54,346 nt of DNA from a bacterium (GCA_024275165.1 JAJRZQ010000008.1:1-54346); one strand, 5' to 3'. Counted from the stretch's first letter, positions 45,607-54,077 are shown. Numbers and translations: made by a program. The notes: a model not told the origin generated them from the letters alone.

Positions 45607-46239
45607 ATGGCTTTATTGATCCAAACCCTAGTGGTCTCTCCCTTGATGCAAAATTGCAGTCTTTTGGCTTGCGGCGAAACCAAAGAGGCGCTTTTGATTG
45701 ATCCCGGTGACGACGCGGGGCTTATTTTAAGGGCCGTGGACCAGAGCGGTCTTCAAGTAAAGTATATGCTCGCCACGCACGGGCATGTGGATCACATCTC
45801 CGCGGTGGCGGAACTGCAACGCCGTCGGGGTTGGCCCTTTTATATTCATGAAAAAGAAAAAACAACCCTGGAAATGCTCACCGCCTCGCAGGCCTTTTAC
45901 GGTTTTGGCGATGGCAAGCAGCCGCAAGTGGATGCTTGGCTGAATCCCCAAGAGCGCTATCACCTAGGTCGTCTCCGCTTTTCTGTGATCGAGACCCCGG
46001 GCCATACCCCGGGCGGGGTTTGTTTTGACTTTGGGGAGCATCTCTTTGTAGGGGATACCCTCTTTCAGGGGAGTATTGGCCGCACCGACTTGCCTGGGGG
46101 GGATTATGCGACCTTGATTCGTTCCATCAAGACAAAATTGTGGCCCCTCGACGATGAATTGACTGTTTACAGCGGTCATGGCCCCACCACCACCCTAGGG
46201 GTGGAAAAACAAACCAACCCTTTTTTACTCGCATGCTAG
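45607..46239 (+). CDS. Metallo-beta-lactamase-fold hydrolase, glyoxalase II-like
   Basis: A 210-residue MBL-fold hydrolase with the metal motif THGHVDH, a second His in TPGHTPGG and Asp in VGDTLFQGSIGRTD, ending with SGHGPTTTLG. This subgroup (YcbL-like) is annotated as hydroxyacylglutathione hydrolase-like; the true substrate is unknown. It follows lysS by 3 bases and overlaps mraY by 7. Confidence 0.88.
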   Translation: MALLIQTLVVSPLMQNCSLLACGETKEALLIDPGDDAGLILRAVDQSGLQVKYMLATHGHVDHISAVAELQRRRGWPFYIHEKEKTTLEMLTASQAFYGFGDGKQPQVDAWLNPQERYHLGRLRFSVIETPGHTPGGVCFDFGEHLFVGDTLFQGSIGRTDLPGGDYATLIRSIKTKLWPLDDELTVYSGHGPTTTLGVEKQTNPFLLAC

Positions 46240-47492
46240 CCGACCTCCTCTACCATCTATACAGCTACCAGATTTTCAAGTCGGTCACCTTTCGGGGGGG
46301 GATGGCCTATTTGACAACCTACCTGATCATCAATTTTTTGATGCCCAAGCTGGTTCATGCCTTTCGCCGTCAGGGGATCACGGCAGATTTTAAGGCCCCG
46401 CAAAAATTTAAGGGCCCTTACCAGGGGGCGACCCCGATTTTGGGAGGGGCGCTGCTGATCCCCGCGGTCGCGGTTTCGGTGTTGCTCTGGGCCTGGATTA
46501 ATTCTTATACTTTGATGTTGTTGTGGGTCATGCTTAGCTTTGGTTTGGTCGGCGGTTGGGATGACTGGGCCAAGGTGCTGCAAAAAAGAAGAGTGCTCAA
46601 GGGCTTGGAAAAGCAAAAATCCTATGCGGAAAAAGCGGACGGAATCAGCGGCAAATTGCGTCTTTTGTTAGAGTTTTCCGCCGCTTTTTTGGCTTTGGGC
46701 GGGGTGTTTTGGTTTAACGGTGGGCTGGACGGGCATTTGCATATCCCTGGGGTGCCCCTTAAAAGCCTTTACCCTGAATTACCCATGTGGGGGATTATCC
46801 TTTTAGGGGCCTTTATCATCGTGGGGGGGGCCAATGCGGTCAACCTCACCGACGGCTTAGATACCTTAGTGAGCGTGCCGCTTGTTACCACCGCCTTTTT
46901 TGTGGTCTCTGCCGCTTATATCGCGGGGGATTTAGAATGGTCTGAGCGTTTAAAGCTGCAATTTATGGACGAAGAGATCAAAGAGGTGGTGATTTTCGCC
47001 ATTGCTTTAATCAGCGCCTGTTTCGCCTTTTTAAAGTTCAACAGTCCCCCGGCCAGTATTTATATGGGGGATGTGGGAAGCCTCGGGTTAGGCGCCGCGG
47101 TTTGCGCCATGTTTGTGATCATCAAGGCGGAATTGTACCTTCCCATTGTGGGCGGGATATTCGTTCTCGCTGCCATGAGTACGATCCTGCAACGCCTTTG
47201 GTTTAAGTTTGCCTTGCTGAAAAAAGGCCGGGCCTGGGCGGAGAAACATCGTTTCTTTTTTCGCGCCCCCTATCACCATCATCAGCAAAGCTTGCTCACC
47301 TATCGAGAGCGCCCTTTGGAGATCCAAAGCCTGTGGCACCGATTTTGGAAAAAATTTGGCCTTGGGCGCGTTCCGGAAGAGGATCAATACCTTCGGCCCG
47401 ATCAGGTCAACAACAAGGTGATTTGGTCTTCCCACCTGCGTAGCCTGTTGCTGTTGGTGATTAGCTTAATCATCTATTTTAAGGTACGCTAA
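46233..47492 (+). CDS. mraY: Phospho-N-acetylmuramoyl-pentapeptide transferase
   Basis: Inner-membrane enzyme making lipid I from UDP-MurNAc-pentapeptide and undecaprenyl phosphate. The 419-residue polytopic protein has GPYQGATPILGGALL, the Asp pair in GGWDDWAKV, NAVNLTDGLDTL, YMGDVGSLGLGA and the HHH box FFRAPYHHHQQ. It is longer than E. coli MraY (360), mainly through an extended C-terminus (from about residue 355). It is separated from rsmH-ftsL-ftsI by four genes, and murE/murF/murD are missing, so the dcw cluster is rearranged. Confidence 0.93.
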   Translation: MLADLLYHLYSYQIFKSVTFRGGMAYLTTYLIINFLMPKLVHAFRRQGITADFKAPQKFKGPYQGATPILGGALLIPAVAVSVLLWAWINSYTLMLLWVMLSFGLVGGWDDWAKVLQKRRVLKGLEKQKSYAEKADGISGKLRLLLEFSAAFLALGGVFWFNGGLDGHLHIPGVPLKSLYPELPMWGIILLGAFIIVGGANAVNLTDGLDTLVSVPLVTTAFFVVSAAYIAGDLEWSERLKLQFMDEEIKEVVIFAIALISACFAFLKFNSPPASIYMGDVGSLGLGAAVCAMFVIIKAELYLPIVGGIFVLAAMSTILQRLWFKFALLKKGRAWAEKHRFFFRAPYHHHQQSLLTYRERPLEIQSLWHRFWKKFGLGRVPEEDQYLRPDQVNNKVIWSSHLRSLLLLVISLIIYFKVR

Positions 47493-47540
47493 GCCTAGGT
47501 TGGGCCGAGCTTGCGAGGAGCAGGCAAACCCAAGCGCCGG

Positions 47541-48239
47541 TTAGGCGGTTCCGCAATTTAAGTTGGCGGGCAAAGCTACATCGAGTTTTTTAGGGTAGTC
47601 GAGGTGAAGCTGGTTCATGATCTGGGTGAATTCTTCCAGGCTTTTGTTTTGCCCTAAGCGGGGGTTGAAGGCTTTTTCCTCCCCAATGCTGCTGCTCATC
47701 ACTCCCTTGTAATCATGCCCCGGGTAGAGCTTGGTGCTCTCGGGCAAGCTGAAGAGCTGGGTATGGATGCTGTGATAGAGTGTTTCGGGGTTTCCCTGTT
47801 GGAAGTCGGTGCGCCCGCAGCCACGAATCAGCAGCGCGTCGCCCGTAAAGACGAGGTTCTCGACAAGGTAGCTGGTGCAGCCGTTGGTATGGCCGGGGGT
47901 GGCCAGCGCTCTAAGGTTTGTGGAGCCAAAGGTGAGCGTTTCTCCATCCTGGGCCAAAACATCGGCACAGGCGACTTGAGCGGCGGCTCCATAGACGATT
48001 TTCGCCCCGGTTTGCTCTCGCAAGGCACGGGCTCCGGTAATGTGATCGGCGTGAACATGGGTTTCTAAGGTATACTTCAGCTTTATTTTTAATTCCCTTA
48101 GCGTTTGTAGGTCTCGTTGGACCTGTTCAAAGACGGGGTCGATCAGAATCCCTTCTTTGCTGAGGGGGTCAAAGAGCAGGTAGCTGTAGGTCCAGGTATC
48201 GCGATCAAAAAACTGACGGAATTCAAAGTGAGTTGTCAT
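47541..48239 (-). CDS. Persulfide dioxygenase-like metallo-beta-lactamase-fold protein (ETHE1 family)
   Basis: A 232-residue MBL-fold protein of the ETHE1/persulfide dioxygenase group, which oxidises glutathione persulfide to sulfite using one iron. It shows the ETHE1-type order: FRQFFDRDTWTYSYLL, ETHVHADHITGA, TPGHTNGCTSYL, FTGDALLIRGCGRTDFQQG and LYPGHDYKG. A longer frame to 48320 begins in the regulatory region; ATG 48239 fits homologues. It is divergent from a rhodanese-rubrerythrin fusion across a palindromic AT-rich region, which suggests a sulfide/persulfide-response pair. Confidence 0.88.
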   Translation of the reverse strand: MTTHFEFRQFFDRDTWTYSYLLFDPLSKEGILIDPVFEQVQRDLQTLRELKIKLKYTLETHVHADHITGARALREQTGAKIVYGAAAQVACADVLAQDGETLTFGSTNLRALATPGHTNGCTSYLVENLVFTGDALLIRGCGRTDFQQGNPETLYHSIHTQLFSLPESTKLYPGHDYKGVMSSSIGEEKAFNPRLGQNKSLEEFTQIMNQLHLDYPKKLDVALPANLNCGTA

Positions 48240-48287
48240 GTGGCCTCTGAAGGATGCGGTTTTGCTTGCCAAGTAATGATTAAATAA

Positions 48288-48305
48288 TATATGAATATAC
48301 ATATA
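48288..48305. promoter_or_regulatory. Palindromic candidate operator between divergent sulfur genes
   Basis: TATATG (48288-48293), a 6-base spacer AATATA and CATATA (48300-48305) form a perfect dyad, overlapping a TATAAT -10-like hexamer at 48302-48307 on the plus strand. It lies between two divergent genes of persulfide metabolism. Such AT-rich dyads are typical of ArsR-family regulators, including sulfur sensors, but no regulator gene is in the window. Confidence 0.5.
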
Positions 48306-48395
48306 ATAGCAACCTACCAATGCCGTCTTTCGTTTTCAGGCAGCGAACCCTTTGCCTGAGCGTTGATGCTCCTAACCGAAAATAAAGAGGTCGAA

Positions 48396-49226
48396 ATGCA
48401 ATGGAAGCAAGTGATGCAAAAAGGGGGGGTTACCCTCTTTAGCGTAGAACAGGCAAAAGAGTTTTGCCAAGCGAATCCTTTAACCGAGTATCAGGTGGTG
48501 GATGTACGCCAGCCCGGTGAATACGCGGTTGGCCATATCCCCGGGGCGACGCTGATCCCGTTGGATCAATTGCTGAGCGGCCAGGGGGAGCTGGATCAAA
48601 CGAAGCCCACCTTGGTTTATTGCCACGCGGGCCGCCGCAGTGCCGTGGCCGCGCAATGGATGGTGGAAAACGGTTTTGAGCGGGTCTTGGATATGCAAGG
48701 GGGGTTTCAGGTTTGGTCTGGTTTGGCGGCCTCGGGGCCCGCAGAACATAATTTGAACTTGATCGGGCAGGACGCGGAATATCCCGATGCCCTGTCCCTG
48801 TCCTACGCCATGGAAGAGGGGTTGCAGATTTTTTATCAAAAGCTCGCTGAGCGGGTGGAACAACCAAAACTGCAAGAATTGCTGTTGCGTCTGGCCAGTT
48901 TTGAGGATCACCATAAAGATAGCCTTCAAGCCAAGGGAGGGGCAGAGTTTGCCCCAAACCCGCGGCAATACGCGGGGATTATGGAGGGAGGGTTTTCGGT
49001 CGAGCAGCTTGTCGAGCAGCTTTTACCCCGGATGACCAACGCGGAAGAACTCTTTAGCTTAGCCCTGGCCATTGAGGCGCAAGCTTATGATTTTTATGGT
49101 CGCTTGGCGAAACATGCCCAAAAAGAGGAGAGCGCGAAGCTTTTTTTGGAAATGGCGGAGGAGGAAAAAAAGCATTTAGGGCTCTTGGCCCAGGAGCTGG
49201 ATCAGGTTTTAGCGGCCAGGGCTTAA
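48396..49226 (+). CDS. Rhodanese domain fused to rubrerythrin/ferritin-like domain
   Basis: A 276-residue fusion. Residues about 8-118 are a rhodanese domain (VVDVRQPGEYAVGHIPGA) with the active-site Cys76 in VYCHAGRRSA, so it is probably a persulfide-carrying sulfurtransferase. Residues about 125-276 are a four-helix ferritin-like domain with paired metal motifs (EEGLQIFYQKLAE, FEDHHKD; ALAIEAQAYDFY, EMAEEEKKHLG). AGAGG 6 nt upstream fixes the ATG at 48396; starts at 48363-48366 lack support. It is divergent from the persulfide dioxygenase-like gene and probably part of sulfide or peroxide defence. Confidence 0.88.
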   Translation: MQWKQVMQKGGVTLFSVEQAKEFCQANPLTEYQVVDVRQPGEYAVGHIPGATLIPLDQLLSGQGELDQTKPTLVYCHAGRRSAVAAQWMVENGFERVLDMQGGFQVWSGLAASGPAEHNLNLIGQDAEYPDALSLSYAMEEGLQIFYQKLAERVEQPKLQELLLRLASFEDHHKDSLQAKGGAEFAPNPRQYAGIMEGGFSVEQLVEQLLPRMTNAEELFSLALAIEAQAYDFYGRLAKHAQKEESAKLFLEMAEEEKKHLGLLAQELDQVLAARA

Positions 49227-50713
49227 GGCCGACTTTCTAGCTGGACAGCGGTGTTTGCGTCTGCAAATCGCTGGGCAAGACGGTAAAAGGTTTCTTGAAT
49301 TTCCAAAAAAGCTTGTACGAGTCGGGGGTCGAAGTGAGAACCCTCCCCCTGGGTAAGAATCTCTACCGCTTTTTCATGGGGAAAAGCGGGTTTATAGACC
49401 CGTTTGCTGATCAAGGCGTCATAGACATCGGCCAAGGCCATCAAACGGCCGGCCAGGGGGATTTTTTCCCCCTTTAACCCTTTGGGGTAGCCGCTTCCGT
49501 CCCATTTCTCGTGGTGGGTTAAGGCAATGTCTCTAGCGGCAGACAAAAAACTATCGCCTCCCAAGCGTTTTAAAGCCCCCTCTAAGGCCTCTGCCCCCAA
49601 TAGGGGGTGGCGTTTCATGGTCGCGAATTCCGCTTCGGTTAATTTTCCAGGTTTGAGCAAAATCGCGTCGGGAATCCCGACCTTGCCGATATCGTGCAGG
49701 GGAGCGGATTGGAAGAAGAGGTCGATTTGCGCAGGAGGAAGCTGAGCCGCAAATTCCGGTTTTTCGGCTAATTGACGCGCCAAGGCGGCAACATAGGCTT
49801 GGGTTCTTAAGATGTGGGCCCCTGTTTCATTGTCGCGGGTTTCCGCTAAGCTTGCCAGCGCGAGAATGGTCGCCTCTTGGGTGGTTTTAAGGGCCTGGGT
49901 CTGGTGGTGCAAGGCTTGAATCATCCGGTTGGTGCGCAAGGCCATGAGCCCGAATTCATCTAGGCTCGCCACGGGAACAAGCTGATGAAAATCCCCTGTA
50001 GCGGCATGGGCGAGGGCTTGATTTTCTTGGGTAAAAAAGAGGGCGAGGTTTTTATTGTAGGCTAAGATCAGGTTAGTGAGGTGCAAAAAGGCAACGGTGA
50101 CGACAAACAGCACCTCGATGAGGATACTCCGCCTCGCCTCGAAGAGAGATAAGCGGGGGCCCTGTGCTAAGATCCAGTCTAAATCCTTGCTGATTAAAAG
50201 GAAAAAGACCCCGATCATCAAAGCGCTTAAACTGGTAACCAAGACAAACAAGCGCCGTGGGTGAGAAAAAAAGAGTTGCTCTGGGTTCAGGCCTTCCCCG
50301 CTTTGGGCAAAGCGAGAATTGAGTTTTCGTTCTTGGGCCAAGCTTAAGTCAAAGGCGCAAAATACCCCGAGGGCAAGAAAGCCGACAAAGAGTTTCAAAC
50401 CGCTGCTCAAGGGGAAGTCATAGAGGGCGAGGTTCCAAAAGCTTAAAGCCATACCGCCGGTGGCAAAGGTGGCTAAAACAAATTCCAAGGCTCTTTTTGC
50501 CTGACGCTCTAAGGGGGCTTGGTCCACCATCGGGGCCCAAAAAAGCAGATGGATGAGGAATTGCGTCCCTAAAGCGCCAGCGAGCAAGGCCGCCAACTCG
50601 AGCAGGGGTAAAGATTCCAAATAGGGGCAGACCTGCCCTCCGTAGATCGTCAAGATGGCGAGAGCGCTGAGGTAATGGAAGAAGGGCTTGCTCATGGCTT
50701 GGCTGGAGTTCAT
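49223..50713 (-). CDS. Membrane-anchored HD-GYP domain protein (putative c-di-GMP phosphodiesterase)
   Basis: A 496-residue protein. The N-terminal half has about six transmembrane helices in three pairs. A HAMP-like linker follows (about 220-275, ATGDFHQLVPVASLDEFGLMALRTN), then an HD-GYP domain with HDIGKVGIPDAILLKPGKL, HHEKWDGSGYPKGL and ADVYDAL. All metal and GYP residues are present, so c-di-GMP hydrolysis is likely. No ribosome site is clear at 50713; ATG 50695 is an alternative. It converges with the rhodanese fusion gene (4-base overlap). Confidence 0.9.
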   Translation of the reverse strand: MNSSQAMSKPFFHYLSALAILTIYGGQVCPYLESLPLLELAALLAGALGTQFLIHLLFWAPMVDQAPLERQAKRALEFVLATFATGGMALSFWNLALYDFPLSSGLKLFVGFLALGVFCAFDLSLAQERKLNSRFAQSGEGLNPEQLFFSHPRRLFVLVTSLSALMIGVFFLLISKDLDWILAQGPRLSLFEARRSILIEVLFVVTVAFLHLTNLILAYNKNLALFFTQENQALAHAATGDFHQLVPVASLDEFGLMALRTNRMIQALHHQTQALKTTQEATILALASLAETRDNETGAHILRTQAYVAALARQLAEKPEFAAQLPPAQIDLFFQSAPLHDIGKVGIPDAILLKPGKLTEAEFATMKRHPLLGAEALEGALKRLGGDSFLSAARDIALTHHEKWDGSGYPKGLKGEKIPLAGRLMALADVYDALISKRVYKPAFPHEKAVEILTQGEGSHFDPRLVQAFLEIQETFYRLAQRFADANTAVQLESRP

Positions 50714-50757
50714 TTTTCTGCTTTTTATCGGCGGATTGAAGGAACTTTTGAAAAATT

Positions 50758-51104
50758 TTACGGCTCTTTAAATAACTTTATTAATTGCTCTAGCCTCGCG
50801 TCGGCCTGTTCCGGAAAGGGTCGGTGGTGCCCTCGAGGGGGCCGGGCCAGGCGCGGTCTGTAGTATAGCGGGCAATGACATGAAAGCGCAATGGAGGGGT
50901 CAGGTTGCCCCAAAGCCCCAATATTGATTTTTTTAGGTTGAAAGCTTTGTGGAGTAGCTTGGAGCAAAATGCCAGTTCCTCAATGAAGATCGCCCGTTGT
51001 TGGCTGGACAATGCATGGAATAAAGGGCCCCATGGGGGTTCCTCCTCAGCATAAGCGGAGGAAGAGGCCAAGGCAAAGGAAAAATCATCTTGTTTTGGCC
51101 CTCT
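50758..51104 (-). pseudogene. HIT-family protein gene broken by several frameshifts
   Basis: Pieces in two frames together read like a HIT (histidine-triad) nucleotide-binding protein. From the N-terminus: SSQQRAIFIEELAFCSKLLHKAF, then KKINIGALG in the alternate frame, then NLTPPLRFHVIARYTTDRAWPGPLEG back in the first, then PFPEQADARLEQLIKLF in the alternate frame again. The shifts sit at homopolymers (an A7 run, a G4 run and a G3 run). The first His of the triad motif appears as Arg (LRFHVIAR). It directly follows another broken gene on the same strand. Decay or sequence error are both possible. Confidence 0.6.
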
Positions 51105-51371
51105 TCAAATCGCTTTGATGGAGGTCAAGTCGTGGAAGATTTTTTTATACTCGATTTCTACCTGCGAGCCGATGGGTAATAATGCCGGGTCATCGCTCCC
51201 TCGGGGGACTCGGCCATCGACTAAAAAAAATTTTAGGGGTGAGACCTCACCCTTTGGCCGGATAAATACTAAATCCGGGGGGAAGCCTCAGCTTCGGTAG
51301 CGCTTGTCACGGTGGGTTTCTACGGCTTCCAGTACGCCTTGCAGCTTTAAAATGGGATATTGTACAGTCAT
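51105..51371 (-). pseudogene. Small protein of unknown family with in-frame TGA at codon 28
   Basis: From ATG 51371 the frame reads MTVQYPILKLQGVLEAVETH and on to RYRS, then TGA (51290-51288), then continues open for 60 codons (GFPPDLVFIRPKGEVSPLKF, LPIGSQVEIEYKKIFHD) to TGA at 51105. The downstream part looks like real protein. I do not recognise a family. Two short perfect hairpins follow the TGA (CCGGAT/ATCCGG and GGGTGAG/CTCACCC). A nonsense mutation or sequencing error is the simplest explanation. Selenocysteine recoding cannot be excluded, but the hairpin loop lacks the guanine expected at its 5' side. Confidence 0.5.
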
Positions 51372-51455
51372 GTGTTAAGCGGTTCGGGTGGTGAAAGAAT
51401 ATATGTTTATAAGAATATCTTAAAAATAAAAATCAAGCAAGAAACCTCTTGAAAA

Positions 51456-51483
51456 AGCCCTCCGTCATTCTCGGAGGAGGGCT
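51456..51483 (-). terminator. Hairpin with short T-run on the minus strand, upstream of the broken small gene
   Basis: AGCCCTCC and GGAGGGCT form a perfect 8-base stem followed by TTTT on the minus strand. No minus-strand gene lies just upstream, so if real it could attenuate or insulate the gene starting at 51371. On the plus strand it is a hairpin in the serS leader, about 100 bases before the start, without a T-tract and without T-box motifs. Confidence 0.35.
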
Positions 51484-51582
51484 CCATGGCTTGCGACCTC
51501 CTTCCCCTTGCCCAAATGAGCCGAAGCGGATTACCCTGCCTTTAAACCGCCCTGTTGGGCCTTTAGATAGAGAGAATTTGAG

Positions 51583-52863
51583 ATGATCGACCCGAAAACC
51601 TTAAGGGAGGCCCCCGAGCTTGTCGCATAGAGTTTAAAAAAGAGGGGAAACCCAATGGATTTAGGCCCCCTCTTGGCGATGGACGCAGAACGGCGAAAGC
51701 TCATGGTGAAGGTGGAAACCCTACAAGCGGAGCGCAAGCGCAATAGCCAAAAAATTGGGAAAAAAGAGGTCGCGGGGGGGGGGCTGCAAGCCTTGATCGA
51801 GCGCACCAAGGCTGTTGGGGGAGAGATTAAAGAGTTGGATGTTCAGCTCAAGGAGTTGGCGCTCGCCTTTGAGCAGGGTATGTTATCCCTGCCCAACCTC
51901 TTAAGCGACGCGACCCCCTTTGGCACCAAGGAAGAGGATAACCCGATGATCCGCTCTTGGGGCGCGCCACGAGCCTTTTCGTTTGAGCCGAAGCATCATG
52001 CCGATTTAGGCGAGTCCTTGGATATTTTAGACGCTCCCCGCGGGGTGAAGCTCGCCCAGAGCCGCTTTACTTTGGTGAAGGGCGCCGGGGCCAAGCTGGA
52101 ACGGGCCTTGATTAATTTTATGCTGGACCTGCATACGCTGGAGCACGGTTATCAAGAGGTTCAGCCGCCGCTGTTGGTCAATGCCCAGACCATGATGGGT
52201 ACGGGCCAATTGCCTAAATTCGAGGCCGACCTGTTTAAAACGACCGAGGGGTTGTATCTCATCCCCTCGGCCGAGGTGCCGGTGACGAATATTTATGCAG
52301 ATGAAGTCCTCCCCGAAGAGAAATTACCTGTTTATTTCACCGCCTATACCCCCTGTTTTCGTTCTGAGGCGGGCAGTTATGGGAAGGATACCAAGGGCTA
52401 TATCCGCCAGCATCAATTTAATAAGGTGGAGTTGGTGAAGTTTGTCAAACCCGAAGAGAGCGACGCGGAGTTGGAAAAGCTGGTCGCAAATGCCGAAGAG
52501 GCGCTAAAGCGTTTAGAACTCCCCTACCGAGTGGTGCAGCTTTGCAGCGGGGACTTGGGGTTTTCCGCTGCCAAGTGTTATGATATTGAGGTCTGGATTC
52601 CTTCGGAAAACCGCTACCGAGAGATTTCTTCTTGCTCGAATTGCACTGATTTTCAAGCGAGGCGGGCCAAGATTCGCTATAAACCCAAAGAGGGGGGCAA
52701 GCCCCGTTTGCTGCACACCTTAAACGGTTCGGGTCTGGCCGTGGGCCGCACCCTGGTGGCGATTTTAGAGAATTACCAGCAAGAAGACGGCAGCCTGTTG
52801 ATCCCTCAGGCTTTACAGCCTTATCTAAAAGGGCTAACCCAGGTTAGGCGCCCAAAGCGATAA
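51583..52863 (+). CDS. serS: Seryl-tRNA synthetase, with an in-frame TAG near its N-terminus
   Basis: Class II synthetase for tRNA-Ser. The frame starts [15 protein letters not shown], the normal SerRS start, but codon 16 is TAG (51628-51630), where homologues commonly have Glu (VAESL). It continues [23 protein letters not shown] into the coiled-coil arm, then motif 2 ([18 protein letters not shown]) and motif 3 ([19 protein letters not shown]). The next ATG (51655) has GAGGGG 8 nt upstream by chance of the coding sequence and could give a 402-residue protein lacking 24 residues. serS is essential, so error, reinitiation or suppression must apply. Confidence 0.93.
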
Positions 52864-52894
52864 GCTTTTTTTTAAACCCCATGGGGAGAAAAAG

Positions 52895-53380
52895 ATGAAA
52901 AAAACAAATCTATCTCAAGTGGAGATGAAGCGACGCGATGACGGAGAATACGGGTTTTTACGCGGCTCCTTGACGCAGGGGACCGCTGCTCAGCAACTCA
53001 CCTGCTCGGTTTATGAACTGGCTCCGGGGAAGAAGTCCTTCCCCTTTCATTTTCATTACGCGAGTGAAGAGGCGATTTTGGTTTTGGAAGGGGAAGGGAG
53101 CTTGCGCCTCGGTGAAGAAAAACTCGTGGTCTCAAAAGGGGATTATATCCCTTTACCGATAGGGAGGGCGCACGCCCATCAAATGATCAACGAATCTTCG
53201 GCTAGTTTACGCTATATTGCCTTTTCTACCTTTGCGCCCTTAGAAATCGCGGAATACCCCGATTCCAATAAAGTGGGGATTTTTGCGGGGATGACTCCAG
53301 GGAAGTCGATTCGAGAGGCGGAACTATGTCAATTTCATGATAAAGGGGCAAACAAGGGTTATTATGAGGGTGAAAAGTAA
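52895..53380 (+). CDS. Cupin-domain protein
   Basis: A 161-residue cupin. The core has the metal-binding pattern FPFHFHYASEEAILVLEGEG followed by GDYIPLPIGRAHAHQMINES, so a metal site with three or more His and one Glu is likely. The substrate is unknown; the family includes isomerases, dioxygenases and sugar-binding proteins. GGGGAG lies upstream of the ATG. It lies 31 bases after serS, with no obvious functional link. Confidence 0.88.
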   Translation: MKKTNLSQVEMKRRDDGEYGFLRGSLTQGTAAQQLTCSVYELAPGKKSFPFHFHYASEEAILVLEGEGSLRLGEEKLVVSKGDYIPLPIGRAHAHQMINESSASLRYIAFSTFAPLEIAEYPDSNKVGIFAGMTPGKSIREAELCQFHDKGANKGYYEGEK

Positions 53381-53463
53381 GGGAGGTCCATTGAGCGCGA
53401 GCTGTTGAATTTTCAAACAGGGGCAGAAGCTCTGTATTGAGACAAATAATTGGTTGAGAGGAA

Positions 53464-53492
53464 ATAGCTTGCAGGCAAAGCCTGCAAGCTAT
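53464..53492. repeat. Perfect 13-base hairpin
   Basis: ATAGCTTGCAGGC (53464-53476), loop AAA and its exact complement (53480-53492). It sits between the convergent cupin and lipoprotein genes, 4 bases from the lipoprotein stop. It is a plausible transcript end for both, although neither side has a long T-run. Confidence 0.7.
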
Positions 53493-53496
53493 GAAA

Positions 53497-53871
53497 TTAC
53501 ATCGCGCAGGCGGGCTGCTTGCTGGGGTGTTGCTGACAAAAGGTTTTCAACAAGCGAGTTTTTAACTGCGCTCCCTTTTTCGCGTTTTCTAATACTACGG
53601 TTTCCCCGTTGGGGCCGAGCCCTAAAAAGGTCTTGGTATAGGGGAGGTGAGGGGCTTGGCCTGCCTTTAAGCCTGCGTTTTTTTGAATGAGCTTGGTCGA
53701 GCCTAAAACATAGATTCGGCCTTCGGCCTTGATTTCTAAGTAGGGCCCTTCTGTTGAGCTTGCGGATTGGCTTTCCATTGCAGAGCTAGATGGCTTGGTG
53801 GTTTTTGAAGTGTTGTCGCACCCGGCGATCAGGAGGACTCCAAGAAGTAGGGATAGGGTTAAGTTTCTCAT
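53497..53871 (-). CDS. Small lipoprotein of unknown function
   Basis: A 124-residue lipoprotein with signal MRNLTLSLLLGVLLIAGC; LIAGC is a clean lipobox with Cys18. A Ser/Thr-rich linker is followed by a small domain (GPYLEIKAEGRIYVLGSTKLI, TKTFLGLGPNGETVVLENAK) and two further Cys near the C-terminus. I do not recognise the family. It is transcribed alone on the minus strand and converges with the cupin gene. Confidence 0.8.
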   Translation of the reverse strand: MRNLTLSLLLGVLLIAGCDNTSKTTKPSSSAMESQSASSTEGPYLEIKAEGRIYVLGSTKLIQKNAGLKAGQAPHLPYTKTFLGLGPNGETVVLENAKKGAQLKTRLLKTFCQQHPSKQPACAM

Positions 53872-54038
53872 CTTTTCCTTTCAGGGTTAATGGACTATCA
53901 AAGCGAACTAAGGATAGAAAAACATCCTTTTGTTAGGCTTAGGTTAGGAAAAGAAAAAAAAGGAATTGGAAAAGAGAGCCTTGATTGGATGATTTTGTGG
54001 GCCAGGGGCGGCGCTGTTTTTTTAAAGGAACGGGCTTC

Positions 54039-54067
54039 TTGACAAAAATCAAGGCTTAAGGTCTAAT
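54039..54067 (+). promoter_or_regulatory. Promoter of the tRNA-Ser genes
   Basis: TTGACA (54039-54044), a 17-base spacer and TCTAAT (54062-54067) form a near-consensus sigma-70 promoter whose expected start is a few bases before the first tRNA at 54078. Confidence 0.8.
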
Positions 54068-54077
54068 TCTCTTTTTC

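Noticed and set aside
51430-51582. T-box leader upstream of serS
   Set aside because: There is a hairpin, but no T-box sequence and no terminator/antiterminator T-tract in the sense direction.
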